This document shows, one piece after another, positions 1 through 9,311 of a DNA stretch of 64,000 bases (the stretch's first letter is position 1; every line of letters starts with the position of its first letter). The stretch comes from Rhodoblastus sp963727035. Its GTDB lineage: Bacteria; Pseudomonadota; Alphaproteobacteria; Rhizobiales; Beijerinckiaceae. A model generated the notes under the pieces. That model searched no databases and was not told where the DNA came from. It saw only the letters and a program-made list of their open reading frames with translations. The stretch spans positions 58,558 through 122,557 of the forward strand of contig CAVSEY010000015.1 of NCBI GenBank assembly GCA_963727035.1, given 5' to 3'. A program made the position numbers and the translations under genes.

Positions 1-1
1 T

Positions 2-508
2 GTGCCCTATGGCGTGACCCTGAACTTCACGCCGGTCGTCCTGTCCTCCGGCCGCATTTCGCTGCGCCTCGCCACCGAGGTTTCGGAAATCGATCCCGCG
101 ACCTCGTCGATCATCAACGGCTCGAGCGTGCCGGGCTTCCGGACCCGGCGCCATGAAACCACCGTCGAATTGCCGAGCGGAGGCTCGCTGGCGACCGCCG
201 GCCTGATCCAGAGCATCTCGAATCAGGCTCAAAACGGCACGCCCGGCGTCATGAACCTGCCGATCCTCGGTCAGCTCTTTCGCTCGCGCGACTATCAGCG
301 GCAGGAAACCGAGATGCTGATCATCGTGACGCCTTATCTGGTCAAGCCAGTGCCCAACAGCGCGCTGGCGCGGCCCGACGACAATTTCTCCGACGCCAAC
401 GACCCCCAGGCCTGGCTGCTCGGCCGCGTGAACAAGCTCTATTCGACCACCGACAATCCCGAGGCGGCCGCCCATTTCAGCGGGCGTGTAGGCTTCATCC
501 ACGATTGA
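2..508 (+). CDS. cpaC: CpaC/RcpA secretin of the tad pilus, C-terminal part
   Basis: This is the C-terminal 168 residues of an outer-membrane secretin, the channel through which the Tad (Flp) pilus leaves the cell. The reading frame is open to the window edge, so the real start lies upstream and the GTG at position 2 is not a true start. The secretin-domain signature is clear: a VPGF segment, the strand ending in GGSLATAGLIQ, and the closing motif with TEMLIIVTPYLVKP around residue 110. A short tail follows that. It is the first visible gene of a cpaC-D-E-F-tadB-C series on one strand, so it is probably cotranscribed with them. The assignment rests on the secretin signature plus gene order. 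Confidence 0.93.
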   Translation: MPYGVTLNFTPVVLSSGRISLRLATEVSEIDPATSSIINGSSVPGFRTRRHETTVELPSGGSLATAGLIQSISNQAQNGTPGVMNLPILGQLFRSRDYQRQETEMLIIVTPYLVKPVPNSALARPDDNFSDANDPQAWLLGRVNKLYSTTDNPEAAAHFSGRVGFIHD

Positions 509-594
509 GCTCCGCCAGGGTCCGCCCGCGCAAAGCCGCTGGCGGGTTGGAAGCGAGGCCTGACCGTCAAGCGCAACGATCGTACGGATTCCAA

Positions 595-1344
595 ATGTCG
601 CATTCTCGCCTTCTCGCTACCGCAGCCGGCCGACGGGCCCCCACAAGACTGAGATTCGCCGCGCTCATGGCTCTTGCCGCGCCGCTTGCGGCCTGTTCGG
701 GCGCCGATCGCGTCGTCACCGGATCCATCGTGCCGGACGACTATCGCATCCGGCATCCGATCGAACTTCGTGAAGGCTGGGCGCGTCTCGATGTGTTCCC
801 TGAAGTGCGCAATGGCGTGCTTGACGAAAGGAGCCGGGCCCAGGTTCGTGAATTCGCTCGGGAATACAGGAACCATGGCTCCGGCGAAATCGTGCTGGCG
901 CTGCCTCAAGGCGGCCGCGGCGGCGCGGAGGCGCGCGCCGCCGAGCCCGGCCTGCGCCGTGCGCTCGCCTCCGGCGGCGCCCATGGTCCCGTGCGCATCT
1001 CCACTTATCAGGTCGCCGACCCGTCGCTCGCCGCGCCGGTTCGTCTCTCCTATGCGACGATCACGGCCAGGGTCGACACGCGCTGCGGCCAATGGCCGAA
1101 CGACCTCGCTTCCGGATCTTCCGTGGTCGGCTGGGAGAACCGGGAATATTGGAATTTTGGCTGCTCGACCCAGCAGATGATGGCGACTCAGGTCGCCGAT
1201 CCACGCGATCTGGTCGGCCCGGTCGCGGTCGCCCCGCCCAATTCAACCATCCGCGGCCGCGCCATCGACGCCGTGCGCAAGGGCGACGACCCCGGCACCA
1301 ACTGGAAAACGAAGAATTCCAACATCGGCACGTTGGGGAACTGA
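595..1344 (+). CDS. cpaD: CpaD-like pilus assembly lipoprotein
   Basis: The product is a 249-residue protein of the CpaD family, a periplasmic/outer-membrane lipoprotein of Tad pilus assembly thought to help the secretin. The frame is open upstream to a TTG at 505, but the ATG at 595 is preferred because it places a basic N-terminus, a hydrophobic stretch and a lipobox (LAAC, cysteine about residue 34) in the right order. The family features seen after it are VVTGSIVPDDYRIRHPI and a late segment with Cys and Trp residues (CGQWPNDL). It sits between cpaC and cpaE with short gaps, as in Caulobacter-type clusters. Confidence 0.88.
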   Translation: MSHSRLLATAAGRRAPTRLRFAALMALAAPLAACSGADRVVTGSIVPDDYRIRHPIELREGWARLDVFPEVRNGVLDERSRAQVREFAREYRNHGSGEIVLALPQGGRGGAEARAAEPGLRRALASGGAHGPVRISTYQVADPSLAAPVRLSYATITARVDTRCGQWPNDLASGSSVVGWENREYWNFGCSTQQMMATQVADPRDLVGPVAVAPPNSTIRGRAIDAVRKGDDPGTNWKTKNSNIGTLGN

Positions 1345-1347
1345 GCC

Positions 1348-2598
1348 ATGGCGACCGAGTGCTTACATCCCACCGCGGCGGCTTTGGAGGCGACGCCCAT
1401 CGCGCCGCTGCCGCGCATTTCCCTCCAGGCTTTCTGCGAAACCGCCGATCTCGCCGCGACGATCAACGAGGCGGCGAACGACCGCCGCATGGAAAGGACC
1501 CATGTCAAGGTAAACATGGGCGGCGCTCCGGCCGCGCTCGAGGCCTATCGCACGTCGCCGACCCCCAATGTCATCGTGATCGAAAGCAGCGCCTCGCGCG
1601 ACGAAATGCTTGCGCAGCTCGAGGCTTTGGCGGAATTCTGCGACCCTGGAACCAAGGTGGTCGTCATCGGGCGCCACAACGACATCCCGCTCTATCGCGA
1701 GTTGATGGCGCGCGCCGTGAGCGAATATCTGGTCCAGCCGATCGGCGTGATGGATTTCGTCGCCGCCCTTTCCCAACTTTACAACCAGGACGTCGCCGCG
1801 CCGGTGGGACGGGTCATCGCCGTGTACGGCTGCAAGGGCGGCGTCGGCTCGTCTTGCATTGCCCATAATCTCGCCTGGTCGATCGCCCGGGACCTCGACT
1901 CCGCGACGGTGATCATCGATCTCGACCTGCCCTTCGGCACAACCGGACTGGACTTCAATCAGGATCCGCCGCAGGGAATCGCCGAAGCCGTGTTTTCGCC
2001 CGATCGCCTCGACGCCAATCTGCTGGACCGCCTCCTGTCGAAATGCAGCGAAAAGCTGTCCATCCTCACAGCGCCGGCGACGGTCGAGCGGGCTTACGAC
2101 CTCGCCGAAACGGCGTTCGACCCGCTGATCGAAATTCTACGCGGGTCAACGCCTTATATCGTGCTGGACATACCCCACGTCTGGACCGCCTGGTCGCGCC
2201 GCCTGCTTTCGACGGCGGACGAGACCTTCATCGTCGCGTCGCCGGAGCTCGCGAGCTTGCGCAACGCCAAGGGCCTGCTCGACACTTTGCGCGCCGCGCG
2301 GCGCAACGATCCCGCGCCGCGCGTCGTGCTTAACGGCGTGGGCATGCCAAAGCGTCCGGAAATCTCGGTCGAGGATTTCGGCAAGGGGCTGGAAGTGGAG
2401 CCCGTCGCGGTCGTGCCCTTCAACGCGAAGATGTTTGGCGGCGCTTCAAACAATGGCCAGATGATCGCAGAGGTCGAGGACGGCGCCAAGACGGCGGCGA
2501 TTTTCGACGATCTGGCCCGGCTCGCCACCGGCCGGTCCGCCATCAAACGCGAGCGCAAGGGTTTTCTCGAACCGCTGCTTGCGGTTCTAAAGGGCTGA
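1348..2598 (+). CDS. cpaE: CpaE-like ParA/MinD-family ATPase for pilus assembly
   Basis: This 416-residue protein has a receiver-like N-terminal half (about residues 50-145, without obvious phosphorylation chemistry) and a MinD/ParA-type ATPase half. The deviant Walker A motif GCKGGVGSS lies at about residues 161-169, and IIDLDLPFG follows as the switch region. CpaE proteins place the Tad secretion machine, often at a pole. The ATG at 1348 lies 3 bases after the cpaD stop codon. The next gene is cpaF, which matches the canonical order. No frame disruption is seen. Confidence 0.93.
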   Translation: MATECLHPTAAALEATPIAPLPRISLQAFCETADLAATINEAANDRRMERTHVKVNMGGAPAALEAYRTSPTPNVIVIESSASRDEMLAQLEALAEFCDPGTKVVVIGRHNDIPLYRELMARAVSEYLVQPIGVMDFVAALSQLYNQDVAAPVGRVIAVYGCKGGVGSSCIAHNLAWSIARDLDSATVIIDLDLPFGTTGLDFNQDPPQGIAEAVFSPDRLDANLLDRLLSKCSEKLSILTAPATVERAYDLAETAFDPLIEILRGSTPYIVLDIPHVWTAWSRRLLSTADETFIVASPELASLRNAKGLLDTLRAARRNDPAPRVVLNGVGMPKRPEISVEDFGKGLEVEPVAVVPFNAKMFGGASNNGQMIAEVEDGAKTAAIFDDLARLATGRSAIKRERKGFLEPLLAVLKG

Positions 2599-2638
2599 AG
2601 CCGAACGCGCGCAGCGCATTGGGAGTACGGGAAGGACA

Positions 2639-4052
2639 ATGTTCGGAAAGCGCTCGGGCGCCGGCGGCGCCACGCCAACCATGCCGCGGAAACCGGCTGC
2701 GGCCGAGTCTCCTGTCTCGGCGCTGCTTCCGCAGGCGCCCCCGCCTCCCCCGGCGCCGGAACCGCGCCGGTCGGACGATTATTTCCAGACCAAGAGCATG
2801 ATCTTCGGGGCCCTTATCGAGGCCATCGACCTGTCGCAGCTCTCAAGAACTCGACGCGGACAATGCGCGCGAAGAGATCCGCGACATCGTCAACGAAATC
2901 ATTTCCATCAAGAATGTCGTCATGTCGATCGCCGAGCAGGAGGACATGCTCGACGACATCTGCAACGACGTGCTGGGCTATGGGCCGCTTGAACCTCTTC
3001 TCGCGCGCGACGACATTGCGGACATCATGGTGAACGGCGCCACCCGCACCTTCATCGAAGTCGGCGGCAAGATCCAGCTCACCAATGTGCGCTTCCGCGA
3101 CAATGCGCAGTTGATGAACATATGCCAGCGCATCGTCAGCCAGGTCGGCCGCCGCGTGGACGAGTCCTCGCCGATCTGCGACGCGCGCCTGCTCGACGGC
3201 TCCCGCGTCAACGTCATCGCGCCGCCGCTCGCCATCGACGGCCCCGCTCTGACCATTCGTAAGTTCAAGAAGGACAAGCTGACGCTCGAACAGCTGGTCC
3301 AGTTCGGCTCGCTTTCGCCCGAAGGCTCCGAAATTCTCAAGGTCATCGGCCGCGTGCGCTGCAATGTGCTGATCTCGGGCGGCACCGGCTCCGGCAAGAC
3401 CACTTTGCTCAACTGCCTGACGCGCCATATCGACACCGACGAACGCGTGATCACCTGCGAGGACGCTGCGGAACTTCAGCTGCAGCAGCCCCATGTGGTG
3501 CGGCTCGAAACCCGGCCGCCCAATCTCGAGGGCCAGGGCCAGGTGACGATGCGCGATCTGGTCAAGAACTGCCTGCGTATGCGTCCCGAACGCATCATCG
3601 TCGGCGAAGTGCGCGGCCCGGAGGCCTTCGACCTCCTCCAGGCCATGAACACCGGCCATGACGGTTCGATGGGAACGCTTCACGCCAATTCCCCGCGCGA
3701 GGCCCTGAGCCGCCTCGAATCCATGATCACCATGGGCGGCTACGCCCTGCCGCCGCGCACCATCCGCGAGATGATCGTCGCGTCGATCGACGTCATTATC
3801 CAGGCCGCGCGCCTGCGCGACGGCTCGCGCCGCATCACCCACGTCACCGAAGTCATGGGACTTGAAGGCGATGTCGTCGTCACCCAGGACCTGTTCCTCT
3901 ATGACATTCTGGGCGAGGACGCCAATGGAAAGCTGAAGGGCCGCCACCGCTCGACCGGAATCGGGCGTCCTCGTTTCTGGGAGCGCGCGCGTTATTTTGG
4001 CGAGGAAGAGCGGCTCGCGGCGGCGCTCGACGCATCCTTCGCGAGCGAATGA
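2639..4052 (+). CDS. cpaF: CpaF/TadA secretion ATPase, frameshifted near 2846
   Basis: This is the hexameric ATPase that powers Tad pilus extension and retraction. The first frame (from ATG 2639) encodes a Pro-rich leader and the conserved segment YFQTKSMIFGALIEAIDLSQLS. At about 2846-2849 the frame breaks, and the homologous sequence continues in the next frame (LDADNAREEIRDIVNEI) to 4052. One base too many in the short A/G run after CTCTCA would explain it. Everything catalytic is in the second part: Walker A (GGTGSGKTT) near residue 250, Walker B (IIVGEVRG) and the TLHAN motif. The second part could also start internally at ATG 2922, losing the N-terminal domain. I think a consensus error is likelier than real loss. 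Confidence 0.9.
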
Positions 4053-4070
4053 AAGCACGGGCCTTCAGTC

Positions 4071-5054
4071 ATGGATATCCGCTCCGCCCTCATCATCCTT
4101 CTGACCGTCTTCACGGTCGCCGGCGGCTTTTACGTGCTGGTCTATCCCTATCTCACGGGTGAGGCGGCCGCAGAAAAGCGCAGGGAGCAGATCACGTCGA
4201 AAGCCGGACCGCGCCGCGCGCCCGGCGAAAGGTCAGTCGACGCGGCGGCGCGGCGCAAGCAGATCGCGGACAGCCTCAGGGAAGTCGAGGAGCGCAGCAC
4301 CGAAAAGGCGAAGGTTTCGTTGGAGACGCGCATCGCCCGGGCCGGCCTCAATCTGAGCCGAAACAATTTCTTCATGATTTCCGGCGCCCTGGGGATTTTT
4401 TCCGGGCTGCTCATTTTCATGGTGACCCGCAACCCGCTCGCCGCTTTGGCCGGTCCGGTCATCGGCGGGTTCGGCCTGCCGAATTTTGTGCTGAAATTCC
4501 TGGCGAACCGTCGGCTGAAGAAATTCACCCATGAATTTCCCAATGCGATCGACGTCATCATTCGCGGTGTGAAAGCTGGCCTCCCGCTCGCCGACACGCT
4601 TCGGATGATCGCGTCCGAAGGCCATGAGCCGGTGCGCAGCGAGTTCCGGCAGATCGTCGAATCGCAAACGCTCGGCCTGACCGTGTCCGAGGCGGTCGAG
4701 CGCTTGCCCTTGCGCATTCCCACGCCCGAAACGAATTATTTCGTCATCGTCGTCTCGATCCAGCAGAAGACGGGCGGCAATCTTGGCGAAGCTCTCGGCA
4801 ATCTGTCCACGGTCATGCGCGAGCGCAAGAAGATGCGCGACAAGGTCAAGGCGTTCTCCGCGGAGGCCAAGGCCTCGGCGGTCATCATCGGATTGCTGCC
4901 GGTGATCGTCGCCTTTCTCCTCTACCTCACCAGCCCGCACTTCATAGAACTGCTGTGGACCACCAAACAGGGGCGCGGCATGCTCGTCGTCGCCTCCTTG
5001 CTGGAGGCCGGGGGCGCGTTCGTGATGAAGAGGATGATTGATTTCGATGTCTGA
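4071..5054 (+). CDS. tadB: TadB-like inner-membrane platform protein
   Basis: This 327-residue protein belongs to the GspF/TadB family of type II/IV pilus platform proteins. It has an N-terminal membrane segment (residues 5-25), a charged cytoplasmic linker, a second hydrophobic stretch near residues 100-135 and the T2SF domain from about 150. That domain holds the typical FPNAIDVIIRGVKAGLPL motif and the later QQKTGGNLGEALGNLS motif. Two C-terminal membrane segments close the protein. It lies 18 bases after cpaF and is followed by its paralogue tadC; the two are expected to form the inner-membrane platform on which the CpaF ATPase acts. Confidence 0.92.
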   Translation: MDIRSALIILLTVFTVAGGFYVLVYPYLTGEAAAEKRREQITSKAGPRRAPGERSVDAAARRKQIADSLREVEERSTEKAKVSLETRIARAGLNLSRNNFFMISGALGIFSGLLIFMVTRNPLAALAGPVIGGFGLPNFVLKFLANRRLKKFTHEFPNAIDVIIRGVKAGLPLADTLRMIASEGHEPVRSEFRQIVESQTLGLTVSEAVERLPLRIPTPETNYFVIVVSIQQKTGGNLGEALGNLSTVMRERKKMRDKVKAFSAEAKASAVIIGLLPVIVAFLLYLTSPHFIELLWTTKQGRGMLVVASLLEAGGAFVMKRMIDFDV

Positions 5055-5087
5055 CGACCTTCGCGGAATTCGACAGGGCCGAACGCC

Positions 5088-6065
5088 ATGATGGAACTGA
5101 TCGTCGAGAAAGTCACCGATTCACGGACCTGGCTGGCGCTGCTCGTGGGCGTGTTCACCATCGCCAGCCTGCTTTCGGTCGGCCTCCCCCTGATCGAGGG
5201 CGATCGCCTCGCCGACCGGATGAAGCTCGTCGCTTCCGAGCGCGAACGAATCCGGGCGCGCGAGCGCGAGAAGCTGTCGAAACGCAATACCGGCAAGCTG
5301 AGGGCGACGCCAAAAGCCTATATGAAGGACATCGTCGATAAATACAGCCTCTCGAAATGGCTCGGCACGGAGCAGGCCAAGTCGCAATTGACGATGGCGG
5401 GCTTTCGCGGCGCGCAGGCCGAGATCGGCTTCCTGTTCTTTCGCCTGGTCTCGCCGATCACGATGACCCTGGTCAGCTTGCTCTATGTTTTCGTCCTGAT
5501 GCGGAACGATTGGTCGTTCCTGCTCCGCATAACCGTCGTGACCATCTCCGCCTACGCAGGCCTCAAGGCGCCGGAGCTTTATCTTTCCAACACCATCAGC
5601 AAGCGCCAGCTCAACATGAAACGGGCCTTTCCCGACGCGCTCGATCTCCTGCTGATCTGCGTGCAGGCCGGCATGTCGATCGAGCAGGGATTTCGCCGCG
5701 TGAGCCAGGAGATCGGGAGTCGTTCGGTGTCGCTGGCGGAGGAGTTCGCCCTGACCACGGCCGAGCTGTCCTACTTGCCGGACCGCCGCCTGGCCTACGA
5801 GAATTTTTACAAGCGCACCGGCCTCGAAGGCGTGAAGAACATTTCGACGTCGTTGATCCAGGCCGAAAAATACGGCACGCCGCTCGGGACCGCGTTGCGG
5901 GTGGTGGCGCAGGAAACGCGCGATCAGCGCATGAACGAGGCGGAGAAGAAGGCCGCCTCGCTTCCGCCGAAGCTCACCCTGCCGCTGATGATGTTCTTTC
6001 TTCCCGTGCTGTTCGTCGTCATCTTGACGCCGGTTTGGGTCCAGGTCTCGGCCCGAGGCTGGTAA
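5088..6065 (+). CDS. tadC: TadC-like inner-membrane platform protein
   Basis: This is the second GspF-family platform protein of the pilus cluster, 325 residues long. It shows an N-terminal membrane segment, a strongly charged region rich in Arg and Glu at about residues 45-70, and a T2SF domain with FPDALDLLLICVQAGMSIEQ. The motif AEKYGTPLGTALRVVAQETRD and a C-terminal membrane helix ending in TPVWVQ follow. The ATG at 5088 is 33 bases after tadB. It is the last gene of the cluster seen here; a TadD-like lipoprotein that could serve the same system lies far away at 32333. Confidence 0.91.
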   Translation: MMELIVEKVTDSRTWLALLVGVFTIASLLSVGLPLIEGDRLADRMKLVASERERIRAREREKLSKRNTGKLRATPKAYMKDIVDKYSLSKWLGTEQAKSQLTMAGFRGAQAEIGFLFFRLVSPITMTLVSLLYVFVLMRNDWSFLLRITVVTISAYAGLKAPELYLSNTISKRQLNMKRAFPDALDLLLICVQAGMSIEQGFRRVSQEIGSRSVSLAEEFALTTAELSYLPDRRLAYENFYKRTGLEGVKNISTSLIQAEKYGTPLGTALRVVAQETRDQRMNEAEKKAASLPPKLTLPLMMFFLPVLFVVILTPVWVQVSARGW

Positions 6066-6436
6066 TGTAAGCAAGCCGGCGGAACGTTGCCACAGGGTGG
6101 GCCGCGCCAGCCCAAGGCGCGAACCGGCGACGAGAATTGCGCCGGTCGTCGCGCCACATCGCTCCGGTCGCCTTCGGCGTCAGCCGGCTCAGCCATGCGC
6201 AAGACGGGTCGAACGCGCGAATGCCCTCGAGTTTATGGCGTTTGGCGTCCAGGCGTCGGGCGTCGTCTGCAAAAATTTTGCGTTGAGGCGTGGTTTTCGC
6301 CCATGCGGCACATTTCCGGCGCGAACATTGTCTTAAAGATCGTTTGCCGCTTTCGGTTCGATCGACGGGCAAGGACGCATTCCGGTCCGTCCGTCGCGTG
6401 CGCCTATCGATTCGAGACCGGTTTAATGAGGTTTCG
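6066..6436 (+). other. Intergenic region without a supported gene
   Basis: These 371 bases separate the tad cluster from the efflux pair. Several overlapping open frames exist on both strands, but none has a recognisable domain or a convincing ribosome-binding site, and their composition is that of arginine-rich shadow frames. I see no strong hairpin followed by T residues. The region probably holds the 3' end of the tad transcript and the promoter of emrA. Confidence 0.5.
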
Positions 6437-7700
6437 ATGGACGAATTTGTCAGCCGCTCGCGGGAGTCCGGTGGTCGTCGTGACGCCGATACCGGGCGGG
6501 ATTTCGCCGAGGCCGGCGCCTCCCTCGAAAATGCGAACCTGACGCGGCTCAGGTCGCGATCGAGACTCGTTGACGATCTGAGGGCGGCGCGGGCCGCAAC
6601 GGAGGCGCGGCAAGGACCCGCTGACGCGCCAGCCCACTCGATGGCGCGCGCGGCGAAGACGCATCTGGCCGAGAACCGCGTTCGTCTGGCGTGGATCGCG
6701 GGCGTCGCGGCCCTGGTCATGGCTGGCGCGGCGCTCGCCCGTTATGTGACGGTCGGGCGCTACATCTATTCGACCGACGACGCCTATGTCCGCACCGATC
6801 TCGCAATTATTTCGCCCAAGATCGCCGGCTATGTGCAGGACGTCGACGTCATCGACAACCAGCATGTCAAGGCGGGCGAGAGTTCTCGCGCGGATCGACG
6901 CCGGAGATTATGTCCTGGCGTTGGACGCCGCCCGGCGGAAGGGGCTGACCCAGGACGCGACCATCGCCCGCATCACGGCCGAGATCGAGGCTCAGGAAGC
7001 CGAGGTGACTCAGGCCGAGGCCCAGGTCGAATCGGCGCGCGCGGAGAGCGTGCGCGCCCGGTCCGATTTCGGTCGCGTGCGGTCGCTGGCGGCCTCGGAT
7101 TTCGCCTCCAAACAGCGTCTCGACCAGGTGCTTGCCGACCGCGACAAGGCGGCGGCCGGACTTTCCGGCGCCGAGGCGCGCCTTGCCGGCGCACGGGCGA
7201 ATCTGGTCGTGTTGAAATCTCAGGCCGAGGAGGCGCGGCGAGCGCGCGCCGAACTCGCCATCGCTGAAGCGCGCGCCGAGCGCGACCTCGGCTTTGCCGA
7301 AATCCGGGCGCCCTTCGACGGCGTCGTCGGCAACCGCGTCGTCGAGCCCGGCCAGTTTGTCCAGCCGGGGGCGCGTCTGATGGCGATCGCTCCCGACAAC
7401 CGCGATTATGTCGAGGCCAATTTCAAGGAAACCCAACTCGACCGGCTCGCCCCCGGCCAGAAAGCCAGGATCTATGTCGACGCCTATGGCGGCGAAGCCG
7501 TCGATGGGCGCGTTGAAAGCATCGCGCCGGCCTCCGGCTCGGAATTCTCCGTGCTGCCGCCCGAAAACGCGACCGGCAACTTCACCAAGATCACCCAGCG
7601 CTTCCCGGTGCGGATCAAGCTGGTTCATATGGGCTCGGGCCGCCTGCGCGCGGGCATGTCGGTCGTGGTGGAGGTGGACACGCGCGGCCCGGCCCAATGA
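6437..7700 (+). CDS. emrA: EmrA/HlyD-type membrane fusion protein, frameshifted near 6881
   Basis: This is the periplasmic adaptor of a tripartite multidrug exporter. ATG 6437 is preferred because TGAGG lies just upstream and the frame before it is meaningless. A cytoplasmic Arg-rich tail (about 80 residues) leads to one membrane helix and then the biotinyl-lipoyl motif STDDAYVRTD...SPKIAGYVQDVDVIDNQHVKAG. At about 6881 the frame breaks; the continuation VLARIDAGDYVLALDAA is in the next frame, followed by a long coiled-coil hairpin and the second lipoyl half (IRAPFDGVVGNRVVEPGQFV). One surplus base in GGCGAGAGTT would account for it. The stop overlaps the start of the MFS partner (ATGA). Confidence 0.88.
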
Positions 7701-9265
7701 GCCACGCGGCGACGGCGGACCAGGGCGAGCCGGAAATTTCGGCGCGCCGGTTCATCGCTTTTTTCGCGATGTTGTTTGGCATGTTCATGGCGATCCTGGA
7801 CATCCAGGTCGTCTCGGCCTCGCTCGCCACGATCCAGGCGGGGCTCTCCGCCAGCGCCGATGCAGTCGCCTGGGTCCAGACCGCTTATCTCGTCGCCGAA
7901 GTGGTGATGATTCCGCTGTCGGGCTTTCTGTCGCGCGCCTTTTCGACCCGGATCGCCTTCACCGTCTCCGCCGCCGGCTTCACCTTGATGAGCCTGTTCT
8001 GCTCGCTTTCGACCAGCATTGATCAGCTGATCGTCTGGCGGGCGTTGCAGGGCTTCATCGGCGGCGCGATGATCCCGACCGTCTTCGCCGCCGCTTATTC
8101 GATCTTCCCCCGCCGCAAGACCTCGATGATCGCCGCGATCATCGGTCTCGTCGCCACGCTGGCGCCGACGATCGGGCCGACGGTCGGCGGCTATCTGACC
8201 GATCTGTTCTCCTGGCGCTGGCTGTTCATGATCAATGTCGGACCGGGAATAGCGGTCGCGGTGACCGTCTGGCTGCTGGTCGATTTCGATCGTCCCGATC
8301 TGCGTCTGCTGCGCGATTTCGACTGGCTCGGACTGCTCTCGATGGCCTTGTTCCTCGGCGCGCTCGAATATCTGCTCGAGGAAGGGCCCGCCAAGAACTG
8401 GTTCGACGACGGAAGGATCGTCTGGGCGGCGGCGATTTCCTGCTCCGGCGCCCTGGTCTTTTTCGCACGGGCCTTCACCACGGAAAATCCCATCGTGGAC
8501 CTGAGGGCTTTCGACGATCGCAATTTCTGGACGGGTTCGCTTGCTTCCTTCGTCCTCGGCGTCGGACTTTACGGCCTCACCTACGTTTATCCGATCTATC
8601 TCGCCCGGGTGCGCGGCTTTTCCGCCCGGCAGATCGGCGAGACGCTGTTCGTCACCGGCCTGTGCCAGCTCATCGCGGCGCCGATCGTCGGGCGCCTGCT
8701 CACCCGGATCGACCTGCGGCTGATGATCGGGCTCGGCTTTCTCGGCTTCGCCGGGGGCGCGGCGATTTCGGCCGGGGTCACCAGGGATTGGGGCTTCGAC
8801 CAGCTTCTGGTCCCTCAGGCGCTGCGCGGCTTCTCGCTGATGTTCATGATCGCGCCGATCAATAATCTCGCGCTCGGCGCCTTGCCGCAGGCCAAGCTGA
8901 AAAACGCCTCGGGCCTGTTCAACGTGACGCGCAACCTCGGCGGGGCCTTCGGCCTCGCGGTGATCAACACCACGCTCGACCGGCGCTTCGATCTTCATTT
9001 CGAACGTCTGCGCGAGACCCTCGTCTGGGGCGATGCGCGCGCCCAGGAATTTCTCGCCGGTCTGGCCGCGCTTTATGGCCAGACCGGCGACGAGGCCCGA
9101 CTCGCCGCTACCCGCCAGCTAGCGGCCGTTGCGGGGCGAGAGGCCACGGTCATGGCTCTGGCCGACGTTTTCCTCGGCATGTCCCTGCTGTTCCTGACGG
9201 CGGCGGGGCTGGCGGCCTTCATGCGCCGGCCCGCGACCGCGCCGCCGCCCGGCGCGGCGCATTGA
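7697..9265 (+). CDS. emrB: EmrB/QacA-family (DHA2) drug efflux transporter
   Basis: The product is a 522-residue major facilitator protein of the 14-helix DHA2 type, the inner-membrane partner of the adaptor encoded just before it. The first helix carries the family motif with DIQVVSASLATIQ, helix 2 VQTAYLVAEVVMIPLSG, and the motif after helix 4 is followed by GPTVGGYL (antiporter motif C). The start codon overlaps the emrA stop (ATGA), which implies translational coupling. No substrate can be predicted from the sequence. There is no visible regulator gene nearby. Confidence 0.92.
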   Translation: MSHAATADQGEPEISARRFIAFFAMLFGMFMAILDIQVVSASLATIQAGLSASADAVAWVQTAYLVAEVVMIPLSGFLSRAFSTRIAFTVSAAGFTLMSLFCSLSTSIDQLIVWRALQGFIGGAMIPTVFAAAYSIFPRRKTSMIAAIIGLVATLAPTIGPTVGGYLTDLFSWRWLFMINVGPGIAVAVTVWLLVDFDRPDLRLLRDFDWLGLLSMALFLGALEYLLEEGPAKNWFDDGRIVWAAAISCSGALVFFARAFTTENPIVDLRAFDDRNFWTGSLASFVLGVGLYGLTYVYPIYLARVRGFSARQIGETLFVTGLCQLIAAPIVGRLLTRIDLRLMIGLGFLGFAGGAAISAGVTRDWGFDQLLVPQALRGFSLMFMIAPINNLALGALPQAKLKNASGLFNVTRNLGGAFGLAVINTTLDRRFDLHFERLRETLVWGDARAQEFLAGLAALYGQTGDEARLAATRQLAAVAGREATVMALADVFLGMSLLFLTAAGLAAFMRRPATAPPPGAAH

Positions 9266-9311
9266 TACGATTTCCGCAAGATGGCGTCGCGATTCCCGCG
9301 GAAACGACGCC

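Noticed and set aside
2814..4058. Long minus-strand open frame (414 codons) opposite cpaF
   Set aside because: It is an antisense shadow caused by high GC codon bias; it has no family motif, and the plus strand encodes an intact ATPase core.
6081..6110. EcfG-like GGAAC in the gap before emrA
   Set aside because: No CGTT or GTT follows at 16 or 17 bases.
6019..6720. Minus-strand open frame of 233 codons before the efflux pair, considered as a regulator
   Set aside because: No helix-turn-helix or other domain, very Arg-rich, and it overlaps the emrA coding start on the other strand.
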